Translations under genes and position numbers: made by a program
In this document: positions 1 through 11,258 of the stretch, piece by piece
Position numbering within the stretch: the first letter of the stretch is position 1
How the letters are laid out: the number at the start of each line of letters is the position of its first letter
The notes under the pieces: generated by a model
Databases searched by the model: none
What the model was told of the DNA's origin: nothing
Seen by the model: the letters and a program-made list of their open reading frames with translations, nothing else
NCBI GenBank assembly: GCA_024138025.1
Contig: JAMXBD010001369.1
Coordinates: 62,001-126,000, forward strand
From: Combretum micranthum
Lineage: Eukaryota > Streptophyta > Magnoliopsida > Myrtales > Combretaceae
DNA length: 64,000 nucleotides
Reading direction: 5' to 3'

Positions 1-1124
1 CGGGTAATATAGAACCCAAAAACAAATTATTAAAAAGTAAATAGCGATAAATCTTCAGAAATAAAACCCAACTCAAGAATTCCGAAAGCGTTAAAAGATA
101 TTAAATACTTAAAAAAATAAAATTTAAAATAAATTTCTCAAACTAAATGTGATGTATAAACATAAACCCTCAGTTTCTGAATTGTTAAAGATCTAAACCG
201 GAAAATCACCCGATAACCCTAAGTGAAATATAGTAGTTTATGTAAACCCCTAATTTTTTTTTTTTTAAGGTAATATCAAGTTCATACCTTAAACCAGAAA
301 TTCGACCGGAAAATCTAAGTCAACAAATTCCTAGGAAACCCTAGTAGTTTAGATCCGGCAATCCCGTATTCCTAAACCAAGGAGTCGAAATATGAGTAAA
401 GGGTGTAGTTTGGTTCGTAATAATACTAAGATGCTTTAAAAGATAAGATTAGAGAATTTTTTATCTATTTCAAACACGATTGGGTACAGACTTCGAAAAG
501 CATGTCCTGGGGCTTGAAATATTAAATATATGATATTAGTACCGTTAGACTTATAATTTCATAAGATTTCCAAATATATCGGTTATATAATTTTTCAGGT
601 TATAAAAGTCACAGTTATAATCTTTTTATCATATTTTCATTACTACCGGTACTTTAAATGTCTAATCTACTTTTTGATTTCTTTTACACTATTCACAAGT
701 ACAACTACCCATAACCTATTCTTTACATCCTTACATCCTACTCTTACAATTTCATCATTTTCCTTACAATTTACTTTTCCAATACAACTTTACTACTTAA
801 ATTACTTTAATTAATTCTAAAACTTACACAAAACAACACATTCTCTCTCTCACTCCAAGGAAGGCTGACGCTACCCTCTCCCTCTTTCCTCTCTCTCAAA
901 TTATTTTATTTAATTTCTTTTATACAACAAACCCTAATTCATTTGTCTATACATACCTCCTTATACCCACTTCATTTCATTTTCTCTCTTTCTTCCTTTT
1001 CACTTTAGAAGAATTTTTCCAAAACTCTCTCTCCCTCTCCTCATGAAACCGTGAGCTCCCCTTCCCTCTAGACACACACACACTTTGTTCTTCTTTCAAG
1101 TTTCTTACTCCACACAACCAATAG

Positions 1125-1130
1125 GTAATA
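1125..1130 (+). other. predicted 5' splice donor of the LTR leader
   Basis: AG|GTAATA follows a pyrimidine-rich, CA-repeat-containing leader. The equivalent site is at 50938 in the intact family C LTR, 13286 and 7391 (minus) in family A, 30082 in family B and 60112 (minus) in family D. Joined to the acceptor before 3330 it would define an intron of 2205 nt wholly inside the LTR. This is a prediction from sequence only. Confidence 0.45.
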
Positions 1131-3204
1131 GATCTATACCCTAGTATCTTAAAAACATGTAATGGCAAGTTCGTTCATGTGTGATTCCACATAAAAATCC
1201 CCATGAGATTCAAGCTAGAGATGTGGAAACACTTGAACATGAGATCCTTACCATCACAATGTTATAGATCATGTTATTTGAGTTATTTTGCTATTATCTT
1301 GTTTTATTATTAAGTTATGTTATTATTATTAATGATTTATGTATATGTTCATCATCTATTCATATTCACATAACCATTATAGTGTTCATGCATTTATATC
1401 TAGTATAGTAAACTAGATCTAGTTGTTTTAAGTTCATAAATGCATTAGACTTTTGTTTTATGTTCTTAAATAACTTGTAATAGCTTGATGATAGTAGGAA
1501 AGTTTTAGAAAGCTCAAGATCTATTTTATTTTCAACAAAAATCATTTTTGTAAATTCGGATAAAAAGGGAACCATATTTAGAAAAGCTATTTTTCAATTT
1601 CAAAATGTGTATTTTTCATTTAAAATGAAGAGCTTAGGAAATAGATATCATGAATGAATGATCTTGATGAGTAAAGTTTAGATCTATGAGTTTATAGTTT
1701 ACCACTATGGATTTCTTTTATATTTATGTTTATAGAAAATGTAGATCTTGGTTTTGAACCTAAACAAAAATGGTGAAATTCGTATCTAGGCAAGACCCAC
1801 GTTTAAAAACCACTTTTCAAGTGTCAAAATGAAAGTTTTACTTGAAATAATGAAGGTTTAATGGATATATATCATAAAGACTTCATTTTATATGGTTCAA
1901 AGGTGATTTTCAAAGATTATTTTTCAAAACAAAATTTTATTTTCGGATCTTGACAAAGGCATAACTTAAAAACAATTTTTCCAACTCAAAAATGAAGTTT
2001 TTATTCAAGATATGAAAGGATCTTAAGATAGGATATGTAAAGCATGGTTTTCATAAGTTTAGATGGATTTTATCAAAATATATGTCCAAAAACAAATTTT
2101 GTAAATTTGGATCTCAACTACGACCAATTTAGAAAACCCATTTTTCAACACCAAAACAAAGGATTTGTTTAAAAAAATTAAATGTTTATGGAATAGGTAT
2201 CAATAGGAGATGTTTTTGATAAGTAAATGATGTATCTACTAATAGATATTTTCAAAATAGGAAGAGCTTACAAAATATAAAATTTGAGTGTTATTCTAAC
2301 CTTGTGAAATTCGGATGGTTTCAATACCATGCCTTAAAAACCCTTTTATCAACTCCAAAACTTATACTTTATATAAAAAATGAATAGTATAGATCATAGA
2401 TATCATCAAGTAATAATTTTTATAAGCTGAGATGGCATTTGCTAAGAAAAATGTTAGAACAAGTAGTAGAAATAAAATAGAAAAATTTGAGTTGTTGTTA
2501 TTTTAAGAAATTCGTAATAATGGAGTAATGGCATGAAAACACTTACTTTCCAAACTCAAAATAGAAGTGTTATTAAAGAAATAAAGTCCTTAGTGACTAG
2601 GTATGGTTGAGTCTTAATTTTCTAAGTATGAAATAAGTTTACTTAAAGGAAGCACCACAAAATCAATTTTTACAAAATTCGGATTTTGAGGATGAACCAT
2701 ATTTAAAAACATATTTACAAAGTGTAAAATGGAAATTTTATTCAAAAAAAAAAGACCTTAAGGAATATACATAATGATGACTTAATTTTAAATGGAATAG
2801 ATGAATTTTATCAAGGACTTTTTCTAAAAACAAGTGGGAATTGTCAAGAATACAAGACTAGCCTTTCTAAATTGATTTTTCATAAAATCTTATAAGGAAA
2901 AAGTTTTCTAAAAAAATTCATTTTATTAAATATCATCAAGAACATGTACATATATATCTCATGACATATCATTTATGATAGTAACTTGTTCATATTGCAT
3001 GTATACTTGCTTTGGATAGTAGAAACTTCATGAACTTTCACAAAATCAATTTTCTAAAATTGTTTTCGCGACTGATATGAACTGATCAGATATTTTCTAA
3101 GATTCAAAGTTTTTAAAACTTAAATATGATATTATAATTAGATAGATCTTTCGAAGTAGATAGAAATCGATATATAATTTGCTAAATTCCGAGTTAAAAT
3201 GACT

Positions 3205-3224
3205 AAGTTATGACCGTTTTAAGT
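3205..3224 (+). other. conserved 20-nt LTR block
   Basis: Matches AAGTTATGRCCRTTTTAAGT exactly and ends 106 nt before the micro-exon at 3330. The same block occurs once in each of the seven family A-D LTR copies: 6121-6140 (minus), 14544-14563, 31673-31692, 38393-38412, 52287-52306 and 58373-58392 (minus). Its role is unknown. Confidence 0.75.
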
Positions 3225-3329
3225 TAAAATTTCCGGGTAGGACGAGAATTACGAATTTGATAGTTTGTATGAGATAGAATGGATTAGTTAAGTGATGAAA
3301 TACTTATTAGGGTATTTCTTCCTTTTTAG

Positions 3330-3399
3330 GTGACCCTGAAATCGATGATTCCCTACCACCAGATTACTTTTACTAAGAAACTGGTGATCCAATGGCCAA
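3330..3399 (+). other. predicted LTR micro-exon, family C fragment (70 nt)
   Basis: Bounded by a pyrimidine tract ending TTTTTAG|G and by the donor AA|GTGAGT. It contains a short frame ending L-P-P-D-Y-F-Y-stop, then ATGGCCAA directly before the donor. See the family A, B and D counterparts for the conserved pattern. Splicing has not been shown. Confidence 0.5.
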
Positions 3400-3564
3400 G
3401 TGAGTTTTCCTCTTATTTTGTTATCTTGTTTGTGCTTGTAGCTAGTTGCATTAAAATTATAGGAACAAGACAAAACCTGATATGAATGGGATGGGATAGA
3501 TAATGAGACTTTGATGCATGTATGCTAAAGAATATTAAAGTATATCGAAACCATGAATCGATTG

Positions 3565-3830
3565 TGTCATGCCCCGCCCCCGCAGGCGATGGCAACACGA
3601 TGCCGGGGTAGGTAAACCCACCACTAGCCCCCTATTGGTAATGGCCGACACTGCCATTGCATCATGGTGACCCTAACCAACACATGCCTCAAAGGGTACC
3701 ACGGGCACTATAGGTATTGTTACCCTTAGACAGAGTTGAACCCAGTCTGCAGCCTCTTGGATTCGAACCCCAGACCTAAGGCTTTTGCCTGCCCCAAAGG
3801 CAGCACCTCTTACCAACCGGTGGAGCAAGT
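3565..3830 (-). mobile_element. tRNA-derived SINE-like element, minus strand
   Basis: Read on the minus strand, the piece starts with a D-arm/A-box-like sequence (GCTCCACCGGTTGGTAAGAG), then a possible anticodon-type stem-loop (CTGCC...GGCAG), and about 50 nt downstream a perfect Pol III B box (GGTTCGAATCC, 3759-3769). This is the head of a tRNA-derived SINE. It is much more GC-rich than its surroundings. The other end (3565, reading TGTCATGCCCC on the plus strand) has no obvious poly-A tail and resembles an LTR terminus, so a small LTR fragment is an alternative. It is probably not a functional tRNA gene because the acceptor-stem pairing is not visible. Confidence 0.5.
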
Positions 3831-4929
3831 TTTGCAAACAAAATTTTCCTTTAATCCTAAGGGAAATGACAAAGGAGGAAGAGGTCGAGGTCGTAGTAGA
3901 GGCCAAGGTTGTGGACGAGGCCATGGTCACAACCAAAAGAGAGGAGATGGTCGTGGTCAAGGAAAAGGCAAGCAACATTTATTTCTCGAAGGTGGAAATA
4001 AGAGTTGTCAAAGAGGTCGTGGACGGAAGAGAAATAATAATTAGAGAAAGGATAAATGCCAAGTAGAGAGCTATGCATGTGGGAAGAACGGTCACTATTC
4101 TTGGGAATGTTAAACTAAGAGTTGCGATGAAGAGATGAACTTTATTGAGCATGAGGAGGTAGAAGGTGATACTCTTTTATTTTCTCAAAAAGAAGGCTCT
4201 GTAGAAAAAGATGTCATGTGGTATGTTGATAATGGTGCAAGCAACCACATGACAGAAGATAGAAGCAAATTTTGTGGAGTTGGATACAAAAGTGACTGGG
4301 AATATTCGTTTTGGAGATGATACAAAGGTGGAGATTAAGGGAAAAGGCTCAATAATTTATGCCACAAAGGATGGAGACCATAAAATTCTCCATAATGTCT
4401 ACTACATCTCCAAAATGAAGAGGAATATTTTGAGCATTAGACAACTGTTAGAGAGCGGACACAAAGTGAAGATGGAGAACAATTATTTGTGGCTTTGAGA
4501 TCGGGATGATAGACTTATTGCTAAATTTGCCATGACAAAGAACCGAATGTTCATGTTAAATGTGAAAACAGTGGAAGCGAAGTGTTTACAAGCTTATGTC
4601 AAGGATCCTTGATGGATTTGACACATGAGATTTGGGCACCTCAACTTTGAAGGGCTTAAAATGCTAGGAGAAAAGAATATGGTGAAAGGAGTTCCCAAAA
4701 TCAATCACCCAAATCAATTATGTGAGGCATGTCTACTCAGAAAACATGCAAGAAAGAGCTTTCCAAAGTTGTCACTTTCGCAAGCAACTAAGTCTTTACG
4801 ACTTGTGCATGCATATGTGTGTGGTCCTATCAAGCTAAAATCTTTTGGTAAGAGTTCATATTTTGTGCTCTTCATCAATGATTACATAAGGAAGACATTG
4901 GTTTATTTTTTAAAGAACAAGAGTGAAGT
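3819..4929 (+). pseudogene. copia gag C-terminus, protease and integrase N-terminus (broken)
   Basis: The frame from the copia gag gives a Gly/Arg-rich basic segment, then a nucleocapsid zinc knuckle ending ACGKNGHYSWEC at about 4075-4110. Its first cysteine codon has become serine (AGC), although it is intact (TGC) in the minus-strand copy. Next come the protease region with the active-site motif WYVDNGASNHM (about 4218-4252), a frameshift near 4275, and the pre-integrase region with MRFGHLN and CEACLLRKHARKSF (about 4628-4760). The integrase start reads HAYVCGPI where the family has His-x-Asp, so the first catalytic Asp is Tyr. Several in-frame stops are present. Only remnants of the polyprotein remain. 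Confidence 0.88.
4925..4929. repeat. target-site duplication GAAGT, left copy
   Basis: GAAGT at 4925-4929 and again at 8219-8223 flank the TG...CA-bounded LTR. Removing the LTR and one copy rejoins the integrase reading frame ([13 protein letters not shown]). The inverted copy carries the same pair as ACTTC at 12455-12459 and 15751-15755. Confidence 0.93.
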
Positions 4930-5952
4930 TGTCACGCCCCAGAGGGTACCCTAAACGTGGCAGTCCGCCGCATATAATATTAAAGCTAATGAATGACAAC
5001 CTTAGTCATGCAAGAGCTTCGATATCACATGCAAGGCGTACTTCCAAGATAGTAGAAGACTCATAGGGGTATTACATTTAAGTAGATAATAAAAGCAAGC
5101 AAGAACTTATATAATTAAACATAAGATTTCCATAATAATGTCTTTACATCATCTTAGGGGCATTCCCCCGCTTTAGAAGTCTTTCCAAAATAATAACAAC
5201 TACAACATAAGCCTATTATAGAGATTTTCCTAGAAGCCTATGTTTAAAACTTAAATACATAAAGCATCTCTCAAAAACTCCTAGTAGCTTAAACTCGTAC
5301 CTGACATACGGGGCTCCTTGGGGCCAACCAAAGGTAATCGTACTTTAACAAAAAGCTATAAGGGTATAAGCAAAACTAGCTTAGTGAGATAATTCCATTT
5401 ATAAGACATTTCCATAATTCATACAAGTATTTTAAATCAAACATATGAGAATACATCAATCATATGATCAAACAAAATACACATGATTAACCGGAAATCA
5501 AATGTAGTATGGATTTTACGCCCTCCATATCGAGGATTGGGAGGTTACAGGCCCATACGATCATCAATATTTGCAGATTTAACGGCTCCTGCTTGCCTTG
5601 TAGACTTTCCGGCTCCTACCAGCCACCACTATCTTTTCCTCGTTTTCCCACACGAAGAATAGTAGTGAAACAAATGTGACTCATAAGTATGATATGCATG
5701 AATTGATTTCAATATAATTTAACCAAGTAATGTTTAGTTCAAGTTGAAGGTGATCAACACAATTCCCATCTTATCCATACAAGAATCACAATTTATATAT
5801 CAAACAATCTTTCGATATTCTTAACTCATATTCGCTCAATCATAATTCCAAGTCACACAACAATTATTCATTTTATCTTTTTCTTAATTTCTAGTACTAC
5901 TACTTACAAGCACAAAACAAGGAAATGTAACTAAGTAAAAGGAATAACTCAC

Positions 5953-6015
5953 TCCATATCGGTAGATCCTAATCGAAGTAATCCTCTGAAAAAGTGATCT
6001 CGGGTCCTTCTCCAC
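5953..6015 (-). other. predicted LTR micro-exon, family A (63 nt)
   Basis: On the minus strand an acceptor TTGTTTAG|G precedes GTGGAGAAGG and a donor GTGAGT follows ATATGGA. A short frame ends S-E-D-Y-F-D-stop, and the exon closes with ATG GA, leaving the donor in phase 2. The sequence is almost identical to 14669-14731. Confidence 0.5.
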
Positions 6016-7025
6016 CTAAACAAGATGAAATACCCAAAATGAGTCTTTCATGAAGTTTCTATTCTTGAAGATCTTAAACTTTCTTAAAATCGCGGTAAAA
6101 TCGTATAAGAGGAAATTCCAACTTAAAATGGCCATAACTTACTCATTTTAACTCGAAATTTCGCATATAATATACCGTTTTCTACCTATTCGAAAAGATC
6201 TATCTATTTCTAAACTTATTTTCATCAAATTAAGCCATTTGGGTTTCGAAAAAGTGGTGGAAAGATTCGCCAAGAATTTTTGTAAACTTGTTTTTCCTTC
6301 TTTTATCCAAAGCTCATTTGAAGAGATAGGTAATATAATAGCTTGTAAAACCTTTGGAAAGTATATTTATATATTTATTGACTCATAACAAATGTATGAA
6401 GTAAATGAATTATGAAAAAGTAAAGTCTTTAAAGATTTTGAAACTTGAGAACTTTTGGAATATTCCTTTTGCTTTGAAATCATCTTAAGTTTTTATAATG
6501 AATATTTCTTTTTTTTTCCTAAATTTTATTTTCTTAATCTCCTTAAATTCCCAAGGAATGATTTCCTAAACTTAGCTTCCAACATTTTTTTTTTAAAGTA
6601 ATAACACTTTTATATTTAGAAAAAAATAATTTCTTGATTTCTTGAGATCATTTTATTTTAATAAGAAGAATCTCTATCATAAGAAAAAAGTGAAATTATT
6701 GTAAAATCTTGTTCACTTCAAAAAGTCTTTTCTTTGTCATGTATGTTTATAAAATTCCTTATGAACTCCTCTAAGTTTGTTAAGATGACTTCTTAGTCTT
6801 TTTTTTTTTTAGAAAAGCATTAACTTCCTACTTTTATTTCTAGAAAGGAATCTTTATTTTAAGAAAACATTTCTTCATTTATCTTGTTGAGACAAAACCA
6901 TTATGTTCATGCATGAATATGAATCATAAAGTTATGAAAACATAAAAAAAAAAACATAATAACTTGAAAGAATAAGCTAATAAGAAAATAAATCAAGTAT
7001 TGGAACCTTAGCTTGTTCAAGGTAT

Positions 7026-7051
7026 CCCGGGACTAAGAAATGACTAGTCCC
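7026..7051 (-). other. conserved LTR hairpin
   Basis: The inverted repeat GGGACTA...TAGTCCC, with a loop of roughly 8-9 nt, lies in the transcribed part of the LTR. The same structure occurs at 13627-13652, 30439-30464 and 59750-59773. It could fold in the RNA; its role is unknown. Confidence 0.55.
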
Positions 7052-7510
7052 AAAAGAAAAAGAAAATGTTTTGACTTGATGAGAACAAGTCTAAGACTAG
7101 AAAGACTAGTCTTAAAATAACATGAAAGTAAATAAATTGCAAGGAAATAAATAAATTTACAAGGAAAGTAAATAAATTGCAAGACAATGAGCTTGTATGC
7201 TCTAAATAATGTATATAGCTATATAGATATAGTAGATAGTTATGAACATAAAAGCAACATAAAGGATTTAGATTATGAACAAAAACAAAGTATGAACCTA
7301 TTGTTGGTTTCTTAACCTTCATGGTTTTAGAAAACACACACTAAGCTCATACTAAGTAGATGAACACAAAGAAAACTTGGAGAAAATTTACCTAAAGAAG
7401 CTAAACTAGAGAGAACTTCTTGAGAGGAAATTCTTGTAGAATTTTGAGAGAAATTTTAGTATAGTAACTTTAGTGTAGAAAGGTGTGAAAGAAGTGGAAG
7501 TATGAGGGGG

Positions 7511-7518
7511 TATTTATA
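7511..7518 (-). promoter_or_regulatory. LTR TATA box, minus strand
   Basis: TATAAATA within CCTATAAATACC on the minus strand. It matches the position of TATAAATA in the sister LTR (13158-13165) and in families B (29858-29865) and D (60295-60304). It marks the likely transcription start region of the LTR. Confidence 0.6.
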
Positions 7519-8218
7519 GGAAAATGGGGAGATAAATTGTGTTAATTAAATAAAGTAAAAATAAAACAAATTGGAAGAGGGAAAGGGGGTGGTCGGCGCA
7601 CATTGAGGGGTAATGGGGGAGGAGAAATTTATTTTTTTTCTTGTTATTTTGTTAATTAAAGTAAGAAATGAGAGATGTGAAGTTGTATTGGAAAAGAAAA
7701 TGTGTAAGAAATAGAGGTATAGGTAGTAATAGTAGCATGTAAGAAAAAGCAGAGATAGGCGAATAGTGTCGAATAGTGGTAAATAGTATAATGTAAAGTA
7801 GACATAACAAATTAAATAGTGGTAGTAAGAAAATACGTGTATAAATGCGATATCTGTTATTTTTAGCTACCGAAAATTTACGAAATTTATATTTTTAGAA
7901 ATCTTATATTTTTACGAGTCTAACATTATATTCGGAATATTTTTACTATTCCGAGCCCCGAAACACGTTTTTTAAGAACTGTGTCCGATCGAGTTCAAAA
8001 CGGGTTTCGGTTTTACTAAACTGCCTTTTTAAGCTACCTCAGGTAATTAAGAACTATTCTACTCACTAATCTCTTTCTTATTCTCTTAGGGTTTCTTAAA
8101 CGGTGATGCCAGATTTAAGCGGTTACGTTAAACTAGGGTTTTGTTGACTTTAGAAATCCAGTTGACTTCTAATTAGGGTTTAAGCTTTAAATTGAAACCA
8201 AAATTTCAAGGATTTACA

Positions 8219-10535
8219 GAAGTTTTTGAGACATTTAAAAAATTCAAACTTCTTGTTGAAAAGGAAAGTAGATACCAAATTAAAGCTCTAAGAACCGATA
8301 GAGGTGGAGAGTTCACTTCTAATGAATTCAATGTCTTTTGTGAGGAGAATGGTATTCAATGTCCTATGATGGTCCCAAGAGCACCACAACAAAATGGGGT
8401 TGTAGAGAGAAAGAATAGGACAATTCTTAACATGGCGAGGATGATGCTAAAAAGTAAGAATATACCTAAGGATTTTTTGGCCAAGGCGGTTTCATGTGAG
8501 GTTTATCTCTCAAACCATTCACCTACAAGGAGTTTGCCCCTCAAGAAATATGAAGTGGATGGAATTCACACTTAAGAGTTTTTGGATCTATTGGCTATGT
8601 TCATGTATCCGAACAAGAAAGGACAAAGCTTGATGATAGGAGTAAGAAGATGGTGTTTATTGGCTATGCCGAGAGCTCTAAAGGGTGCAAATGTTTTGAC
8701 CCTATTTCCAAGAAAGTCATGATTAGTAGAGATGTAGAGTTTCAGGAAGATGCCTAGTGGGATTAGAGTGTTCAAGAAGAAGAGACATATAGTTTTCTTC
8801 CATATTTGGGAGAAGATGAGAATGAGGAACAAGAAACCGAAGGCAAGAGTTCGACTCCTTCCACACCAACTTCTTCCACAACAAGCTCAAGTGAACAACC
8901 TCAAAGATTTTGAAGCGTAAGAGATCTCTATGATGCTACTGAAAGAATGGATAATGAGAATCTTTTTTGTCTACTAGCAAATGATGAACCTTTGAGTTTT
9001 GAAGAGGCTATAAAAGACAAAAAATGGATGCAAGCTATGGAGGAAGAAATTCATTCCATTGAGAAAAATGACACTTAGGAATATGTCACACTACTAAGTG
9101 GTCATCAAGCAATTCGGGTTAAATGGGTTTATAAGCTAAAGAAAAATGCAAAAGGAGAAATTGAAAGGTACAAAGCGAGACTAGTTGTAAAGGGGTATAA
9201 ACAAAAACATGGTGTAGATTATGAAGAAGTATTTTCTCCCATTGCCCACTTAGAGACAATGCGGTTATTGATTGTTCTTGCGGCCTAAAACCAGTGGATA
9301 ATTCATCAAATGGATGTAAAGTCAGCCTTTCTAAATGGTACTCTTGAAGAATATGTATATGTGGAACAACCGAAAAGATTTATGGTGATTTATGGTGGAA
9401 GGTCATGAAGATAAGGTGCTAAGATTGAAGAAGGCGTTGTATGGCCTTAAACAAGCGCCACGAGCACGGTATAGTCGCCTTGACAATTATCTTCAAGACA
9501 ATGGTTTTTCAAGGTGCGTTCATGAATATGCACTTTATGTTAAAAAGGAGAAAGATGATATTTTGTTTGTGTGCATTTATATGGATGACCTCATTTTTAC
9601 GGGAAATAATCCACAAGTGTATGATGATTTTAAAAAGGCAATGGCACGAGAATTTGAGATGAGTGAAATGGGGCCTATGTCTTATTATTTGATAGAAGCG
9701 AAATAATGGAGTGACAGGATATTTATCTCTCAAGAGGCATATGCAAGAGAGATTATAAAGAAGTTTAAGATGATGGATTGTAATCCCATGAATACCCCGA
9801 TGGAGTGCAGGGTAAAACTCTTCAAGGAGGATGGAGTAAGGAAATTCGACCCAACCACATTTTGAAGCCTTGTCGGAAGCTTAAGGTACTTGACATGTAC
9901 TAGACCTGATATACTATTTGTCATGGGATTAGTGAGTTGGTTTATGGAGAATCCAAGTGAAGAACACATGCAAGGTGCAAAGAGAATTCTTCGATATTTA
10001 GAAGGTACTCTTGATTATGGTAATTTTTATACTTCTTTGAAAGAGGCTCACTTAAAAGGATATTATGATGGTGATTATGCCAAAGATATTGATGATCAAA
10101 AGTGTACTACTAGGTTTATATTTTTCTTTGGAGAAAATGCAATTTCATGGTGCTCAAAGAAATAATCAATTGTAACACTCTCAACATGTGAATCGAAGTA
10201 TGTTGCTACGACTGTTAGTGCATATCATGCGATATGGCTAAGGAGATTGTTATGTGAAATTCATGTTGCTTAAGAAGAAGCGACTAAAATTTTTTTGGAC
10301 AATAAATCGACTACTGCTCTTGCAAAAAACCCAGTGTTTCATGATCAAAGCAAGCATATAGATGCAAGGTTTCATTTAATTTGAGATTGCATTACCAATG
10401 AGGACATTAAGGTAGAGTACATCAACATTCTTGATCAAATGCCCAATATTTTACAAAATCCCTCAAGAAAGATAGATTTCAACAGCTCAGAGAGATGATT
10501 GGAGTTGTGAAGAAGTCAAGTTTACAGGGGGGTGA
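8219..10535 (+). pseudogene. copia integrase C-terminus, reverse transcriptase and RNase H (broken)
   Basis: Integrase core resumes with [15 protein letters not shown], then LRTDRGGEF (second catalytic Asp) and QQNGVVERKNRT (catalytic Glu). A frameshift near 8570 leads to LRVFGSIGYVHV in another frame. The RT begins near 8995 (EEAIKDKKWMQAMEEE), with VKWVYKLKKN, QMDVKSAFLNG, YGLKQAPRARYSRLD and the catalytic YMDDL (about 9578-9592). RNase H follows with TCTRPDI, AISWCSKK and DNKSTTALAKNPVFHDQSKHID, broken into short runs by stops. A short duplication near 9380 disrupts the RT frame. A polypurine tract (ACAGGGGGG, 10524-10532) precedes the 3' LTR. The order is standard for Ty1/copia. No intact ORF remains. 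Confidence 0.9.
10524..10535 (+). other. copia polypurine tract
   Basis: ACAGGGGGG ends just before the 3' LTR start at 10536. This is the plus-strand DNA priming site expected immediately upstream of a 3' LTR. Confidence 0.7.
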
Positions 10536-10965
10536 TGAGAATTTTTCAAAAATTAATTAAACTTGACTTCTCATCTTCAGCAGTAGGTAGAAACTTATAA
10601 GAGAAGTTTTGGGAAGGCAAAGGGATGTCATTTTTGGTGAATTAAATATGGAGTTAAAGCTTATTAAGTCTAATTTTAAATTATGTAAGTTACAAGTTCA
10701 TTGAAATTTTCTAGAGAGAATTATAGCTTTTTTATTACAAGTTGAAAAAAACTAATGGTTGATGTTTATAATTCTATTTTTATGTACGTATTTTTTATGG
10801 TCATTAGTTGATGTTTAGGCCTATAAAAGGACTTGTAATCAGTTGATATACAGATGAATATTAAGAAAAAATATAGAAAAAAAAAAACTTCTAAGTTATC
10901 CCTTTCTTCCCTCCTCTTCATTTGTATTAAGATTCCACATTCGTAACACATCATAGCTTCCAATA
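10536..10965 (+). repeat. copia 3' LTR (about 430 bp)
   Basis: Begins TGAGAATTTTTCAAAAATTA and ends CATAGCTTCCAATA. It is homologous along its length, in inverted orientation, to the 5' LTR of the other copy at 17899-18323 (TGAGAA...TTCCAACA). The terminal CA has mutated to TA here. The ORF of 65 codons on its minus strand is not meaningful. Confidence 0.88.
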
Positions 10966-11258
10966 GATAATTTTAAGACTTCAAATGTAGTACTTACAAA
11001 AAAGGTTTAGAAACTGCACAAAGTAAAAAGAAGTCAGCAATAGAATTGATAGAGATAATTTCCTTTCTCACCTCTAGTTAAAAACAACACAAATACCATG
11101 TTTCATTTGTATTTATACCTACTTGGTATACATCGAACACACAATACCGAGTTTCCATATTGCAGGTGTGCAAAAGCAGAAAAACAAAGCAACAAAAACC
11201 AAGAGAAGATAAACACTATGTTTTCTTTGTTTTGAAAGTTCAAAATGAAGTGGCACGT

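Larger units (their letters stand above)
1..3564 (+). repeat. Ty3/gypsy-type LTR, family C, both ends missing
   Basis: This stretch matches in order and orientation the solo LTR at 50069-53553: a CA-repeat leader near 1072, a pyrimidine-rich leader, the block AAGTTATGRCCRTTTTAAGT (3205-3224) and the micro-exon at 3330-3399. Its 5' start lies before the window. Its 3' end is lost at 3564, where the SINE-like sequence begins; by comparison with 50069-53553 roughly 0.9 kb of the LTR 3' end is missing. The many short ORFs inside are not conserved and I treat them as chance. Family assignment rests on collinearity seen by eye. Confidence 0.75.
4930..8218 (-). repeat. solo LTR, family A (Ty3/gypsy type), 3289 bp, minus orientation
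   Basis: Read on the minus strand it runs from TGTAAATCC to GCGTGACA, has TG...CA ends and is flanked by GAAGT on both sides. There is no primer-binding site, polypurine tract or coding region, so it is a solo LTR left by recombination between two LTRs. It contains a TATA box (minus strand, 7511-7518), a donor-like AG|GTAAAT at 7391, the 20-nt block at 6121-6140, the micro-exon at 5953-6015 and the hairpin at 7026-7051. The 97-residue ORF at 7044-7337 is not convincing as a protein. The counterpart at 12460-15750 is 3291 bp and very similar. Confidence 0.92.
3815..10965 (+). mobile_element. Ty1/copia (Tnt1/Tork-like) retrotransposon, 5' truncated, plus-strand copy
   Basis: The element begins abruptly inside gag at a 12-bp overlap with the SINE-like piece and runs through nucleocapsid, protease, integrase, reverse transcriptase and RNase H remnants to a 3' LTR at 10536-10965. 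It is interrupted at 4930-8218 by a solo LTR with a GAAGT duplication. The 5' LTR and first part of gag are absent here but present in the minus-strand copy at 12142-18323. Domain order PR-INT-RT-RH is diagnostic of Ty1/copia. Stops and frameshifts in every domain make it non-functional. Confidence 0.9.

Noticed and set aside
3759..3769. B-box GGTTCGAATCC considered as a genuine tRNA gene
   Set aside because: A-box and B-box are present, but no acceptor stem pairs and the sequence continues as a longer repeat, so SINE-like is the better call.
3673..3978. 101-residue Ser/Thr-rich ORF on the minus strand
   Set aside because: It spans the SINE-like piece and the antisense of the copia nucleocapsid region, so it is a shadow frame.
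3785..4066. 93-residue Glu/Val-rich ORF
   Set aside because: Alternative frame of the Gly/Arg-rich nucleocapsid repeat; the knuckle and protease are in another frame.
7044..7337. 97-residue hydrophobic ORF on the minus strand, with a 101-residue relative at 13340-13645
   Set aside because: Both lie in the presumed intron of the paired family A solo LTRs. Similarity is explained by the duplication, composition is low-complexity (Phe/Leu/Tyr), and the frame is not kept in families B, C or D.
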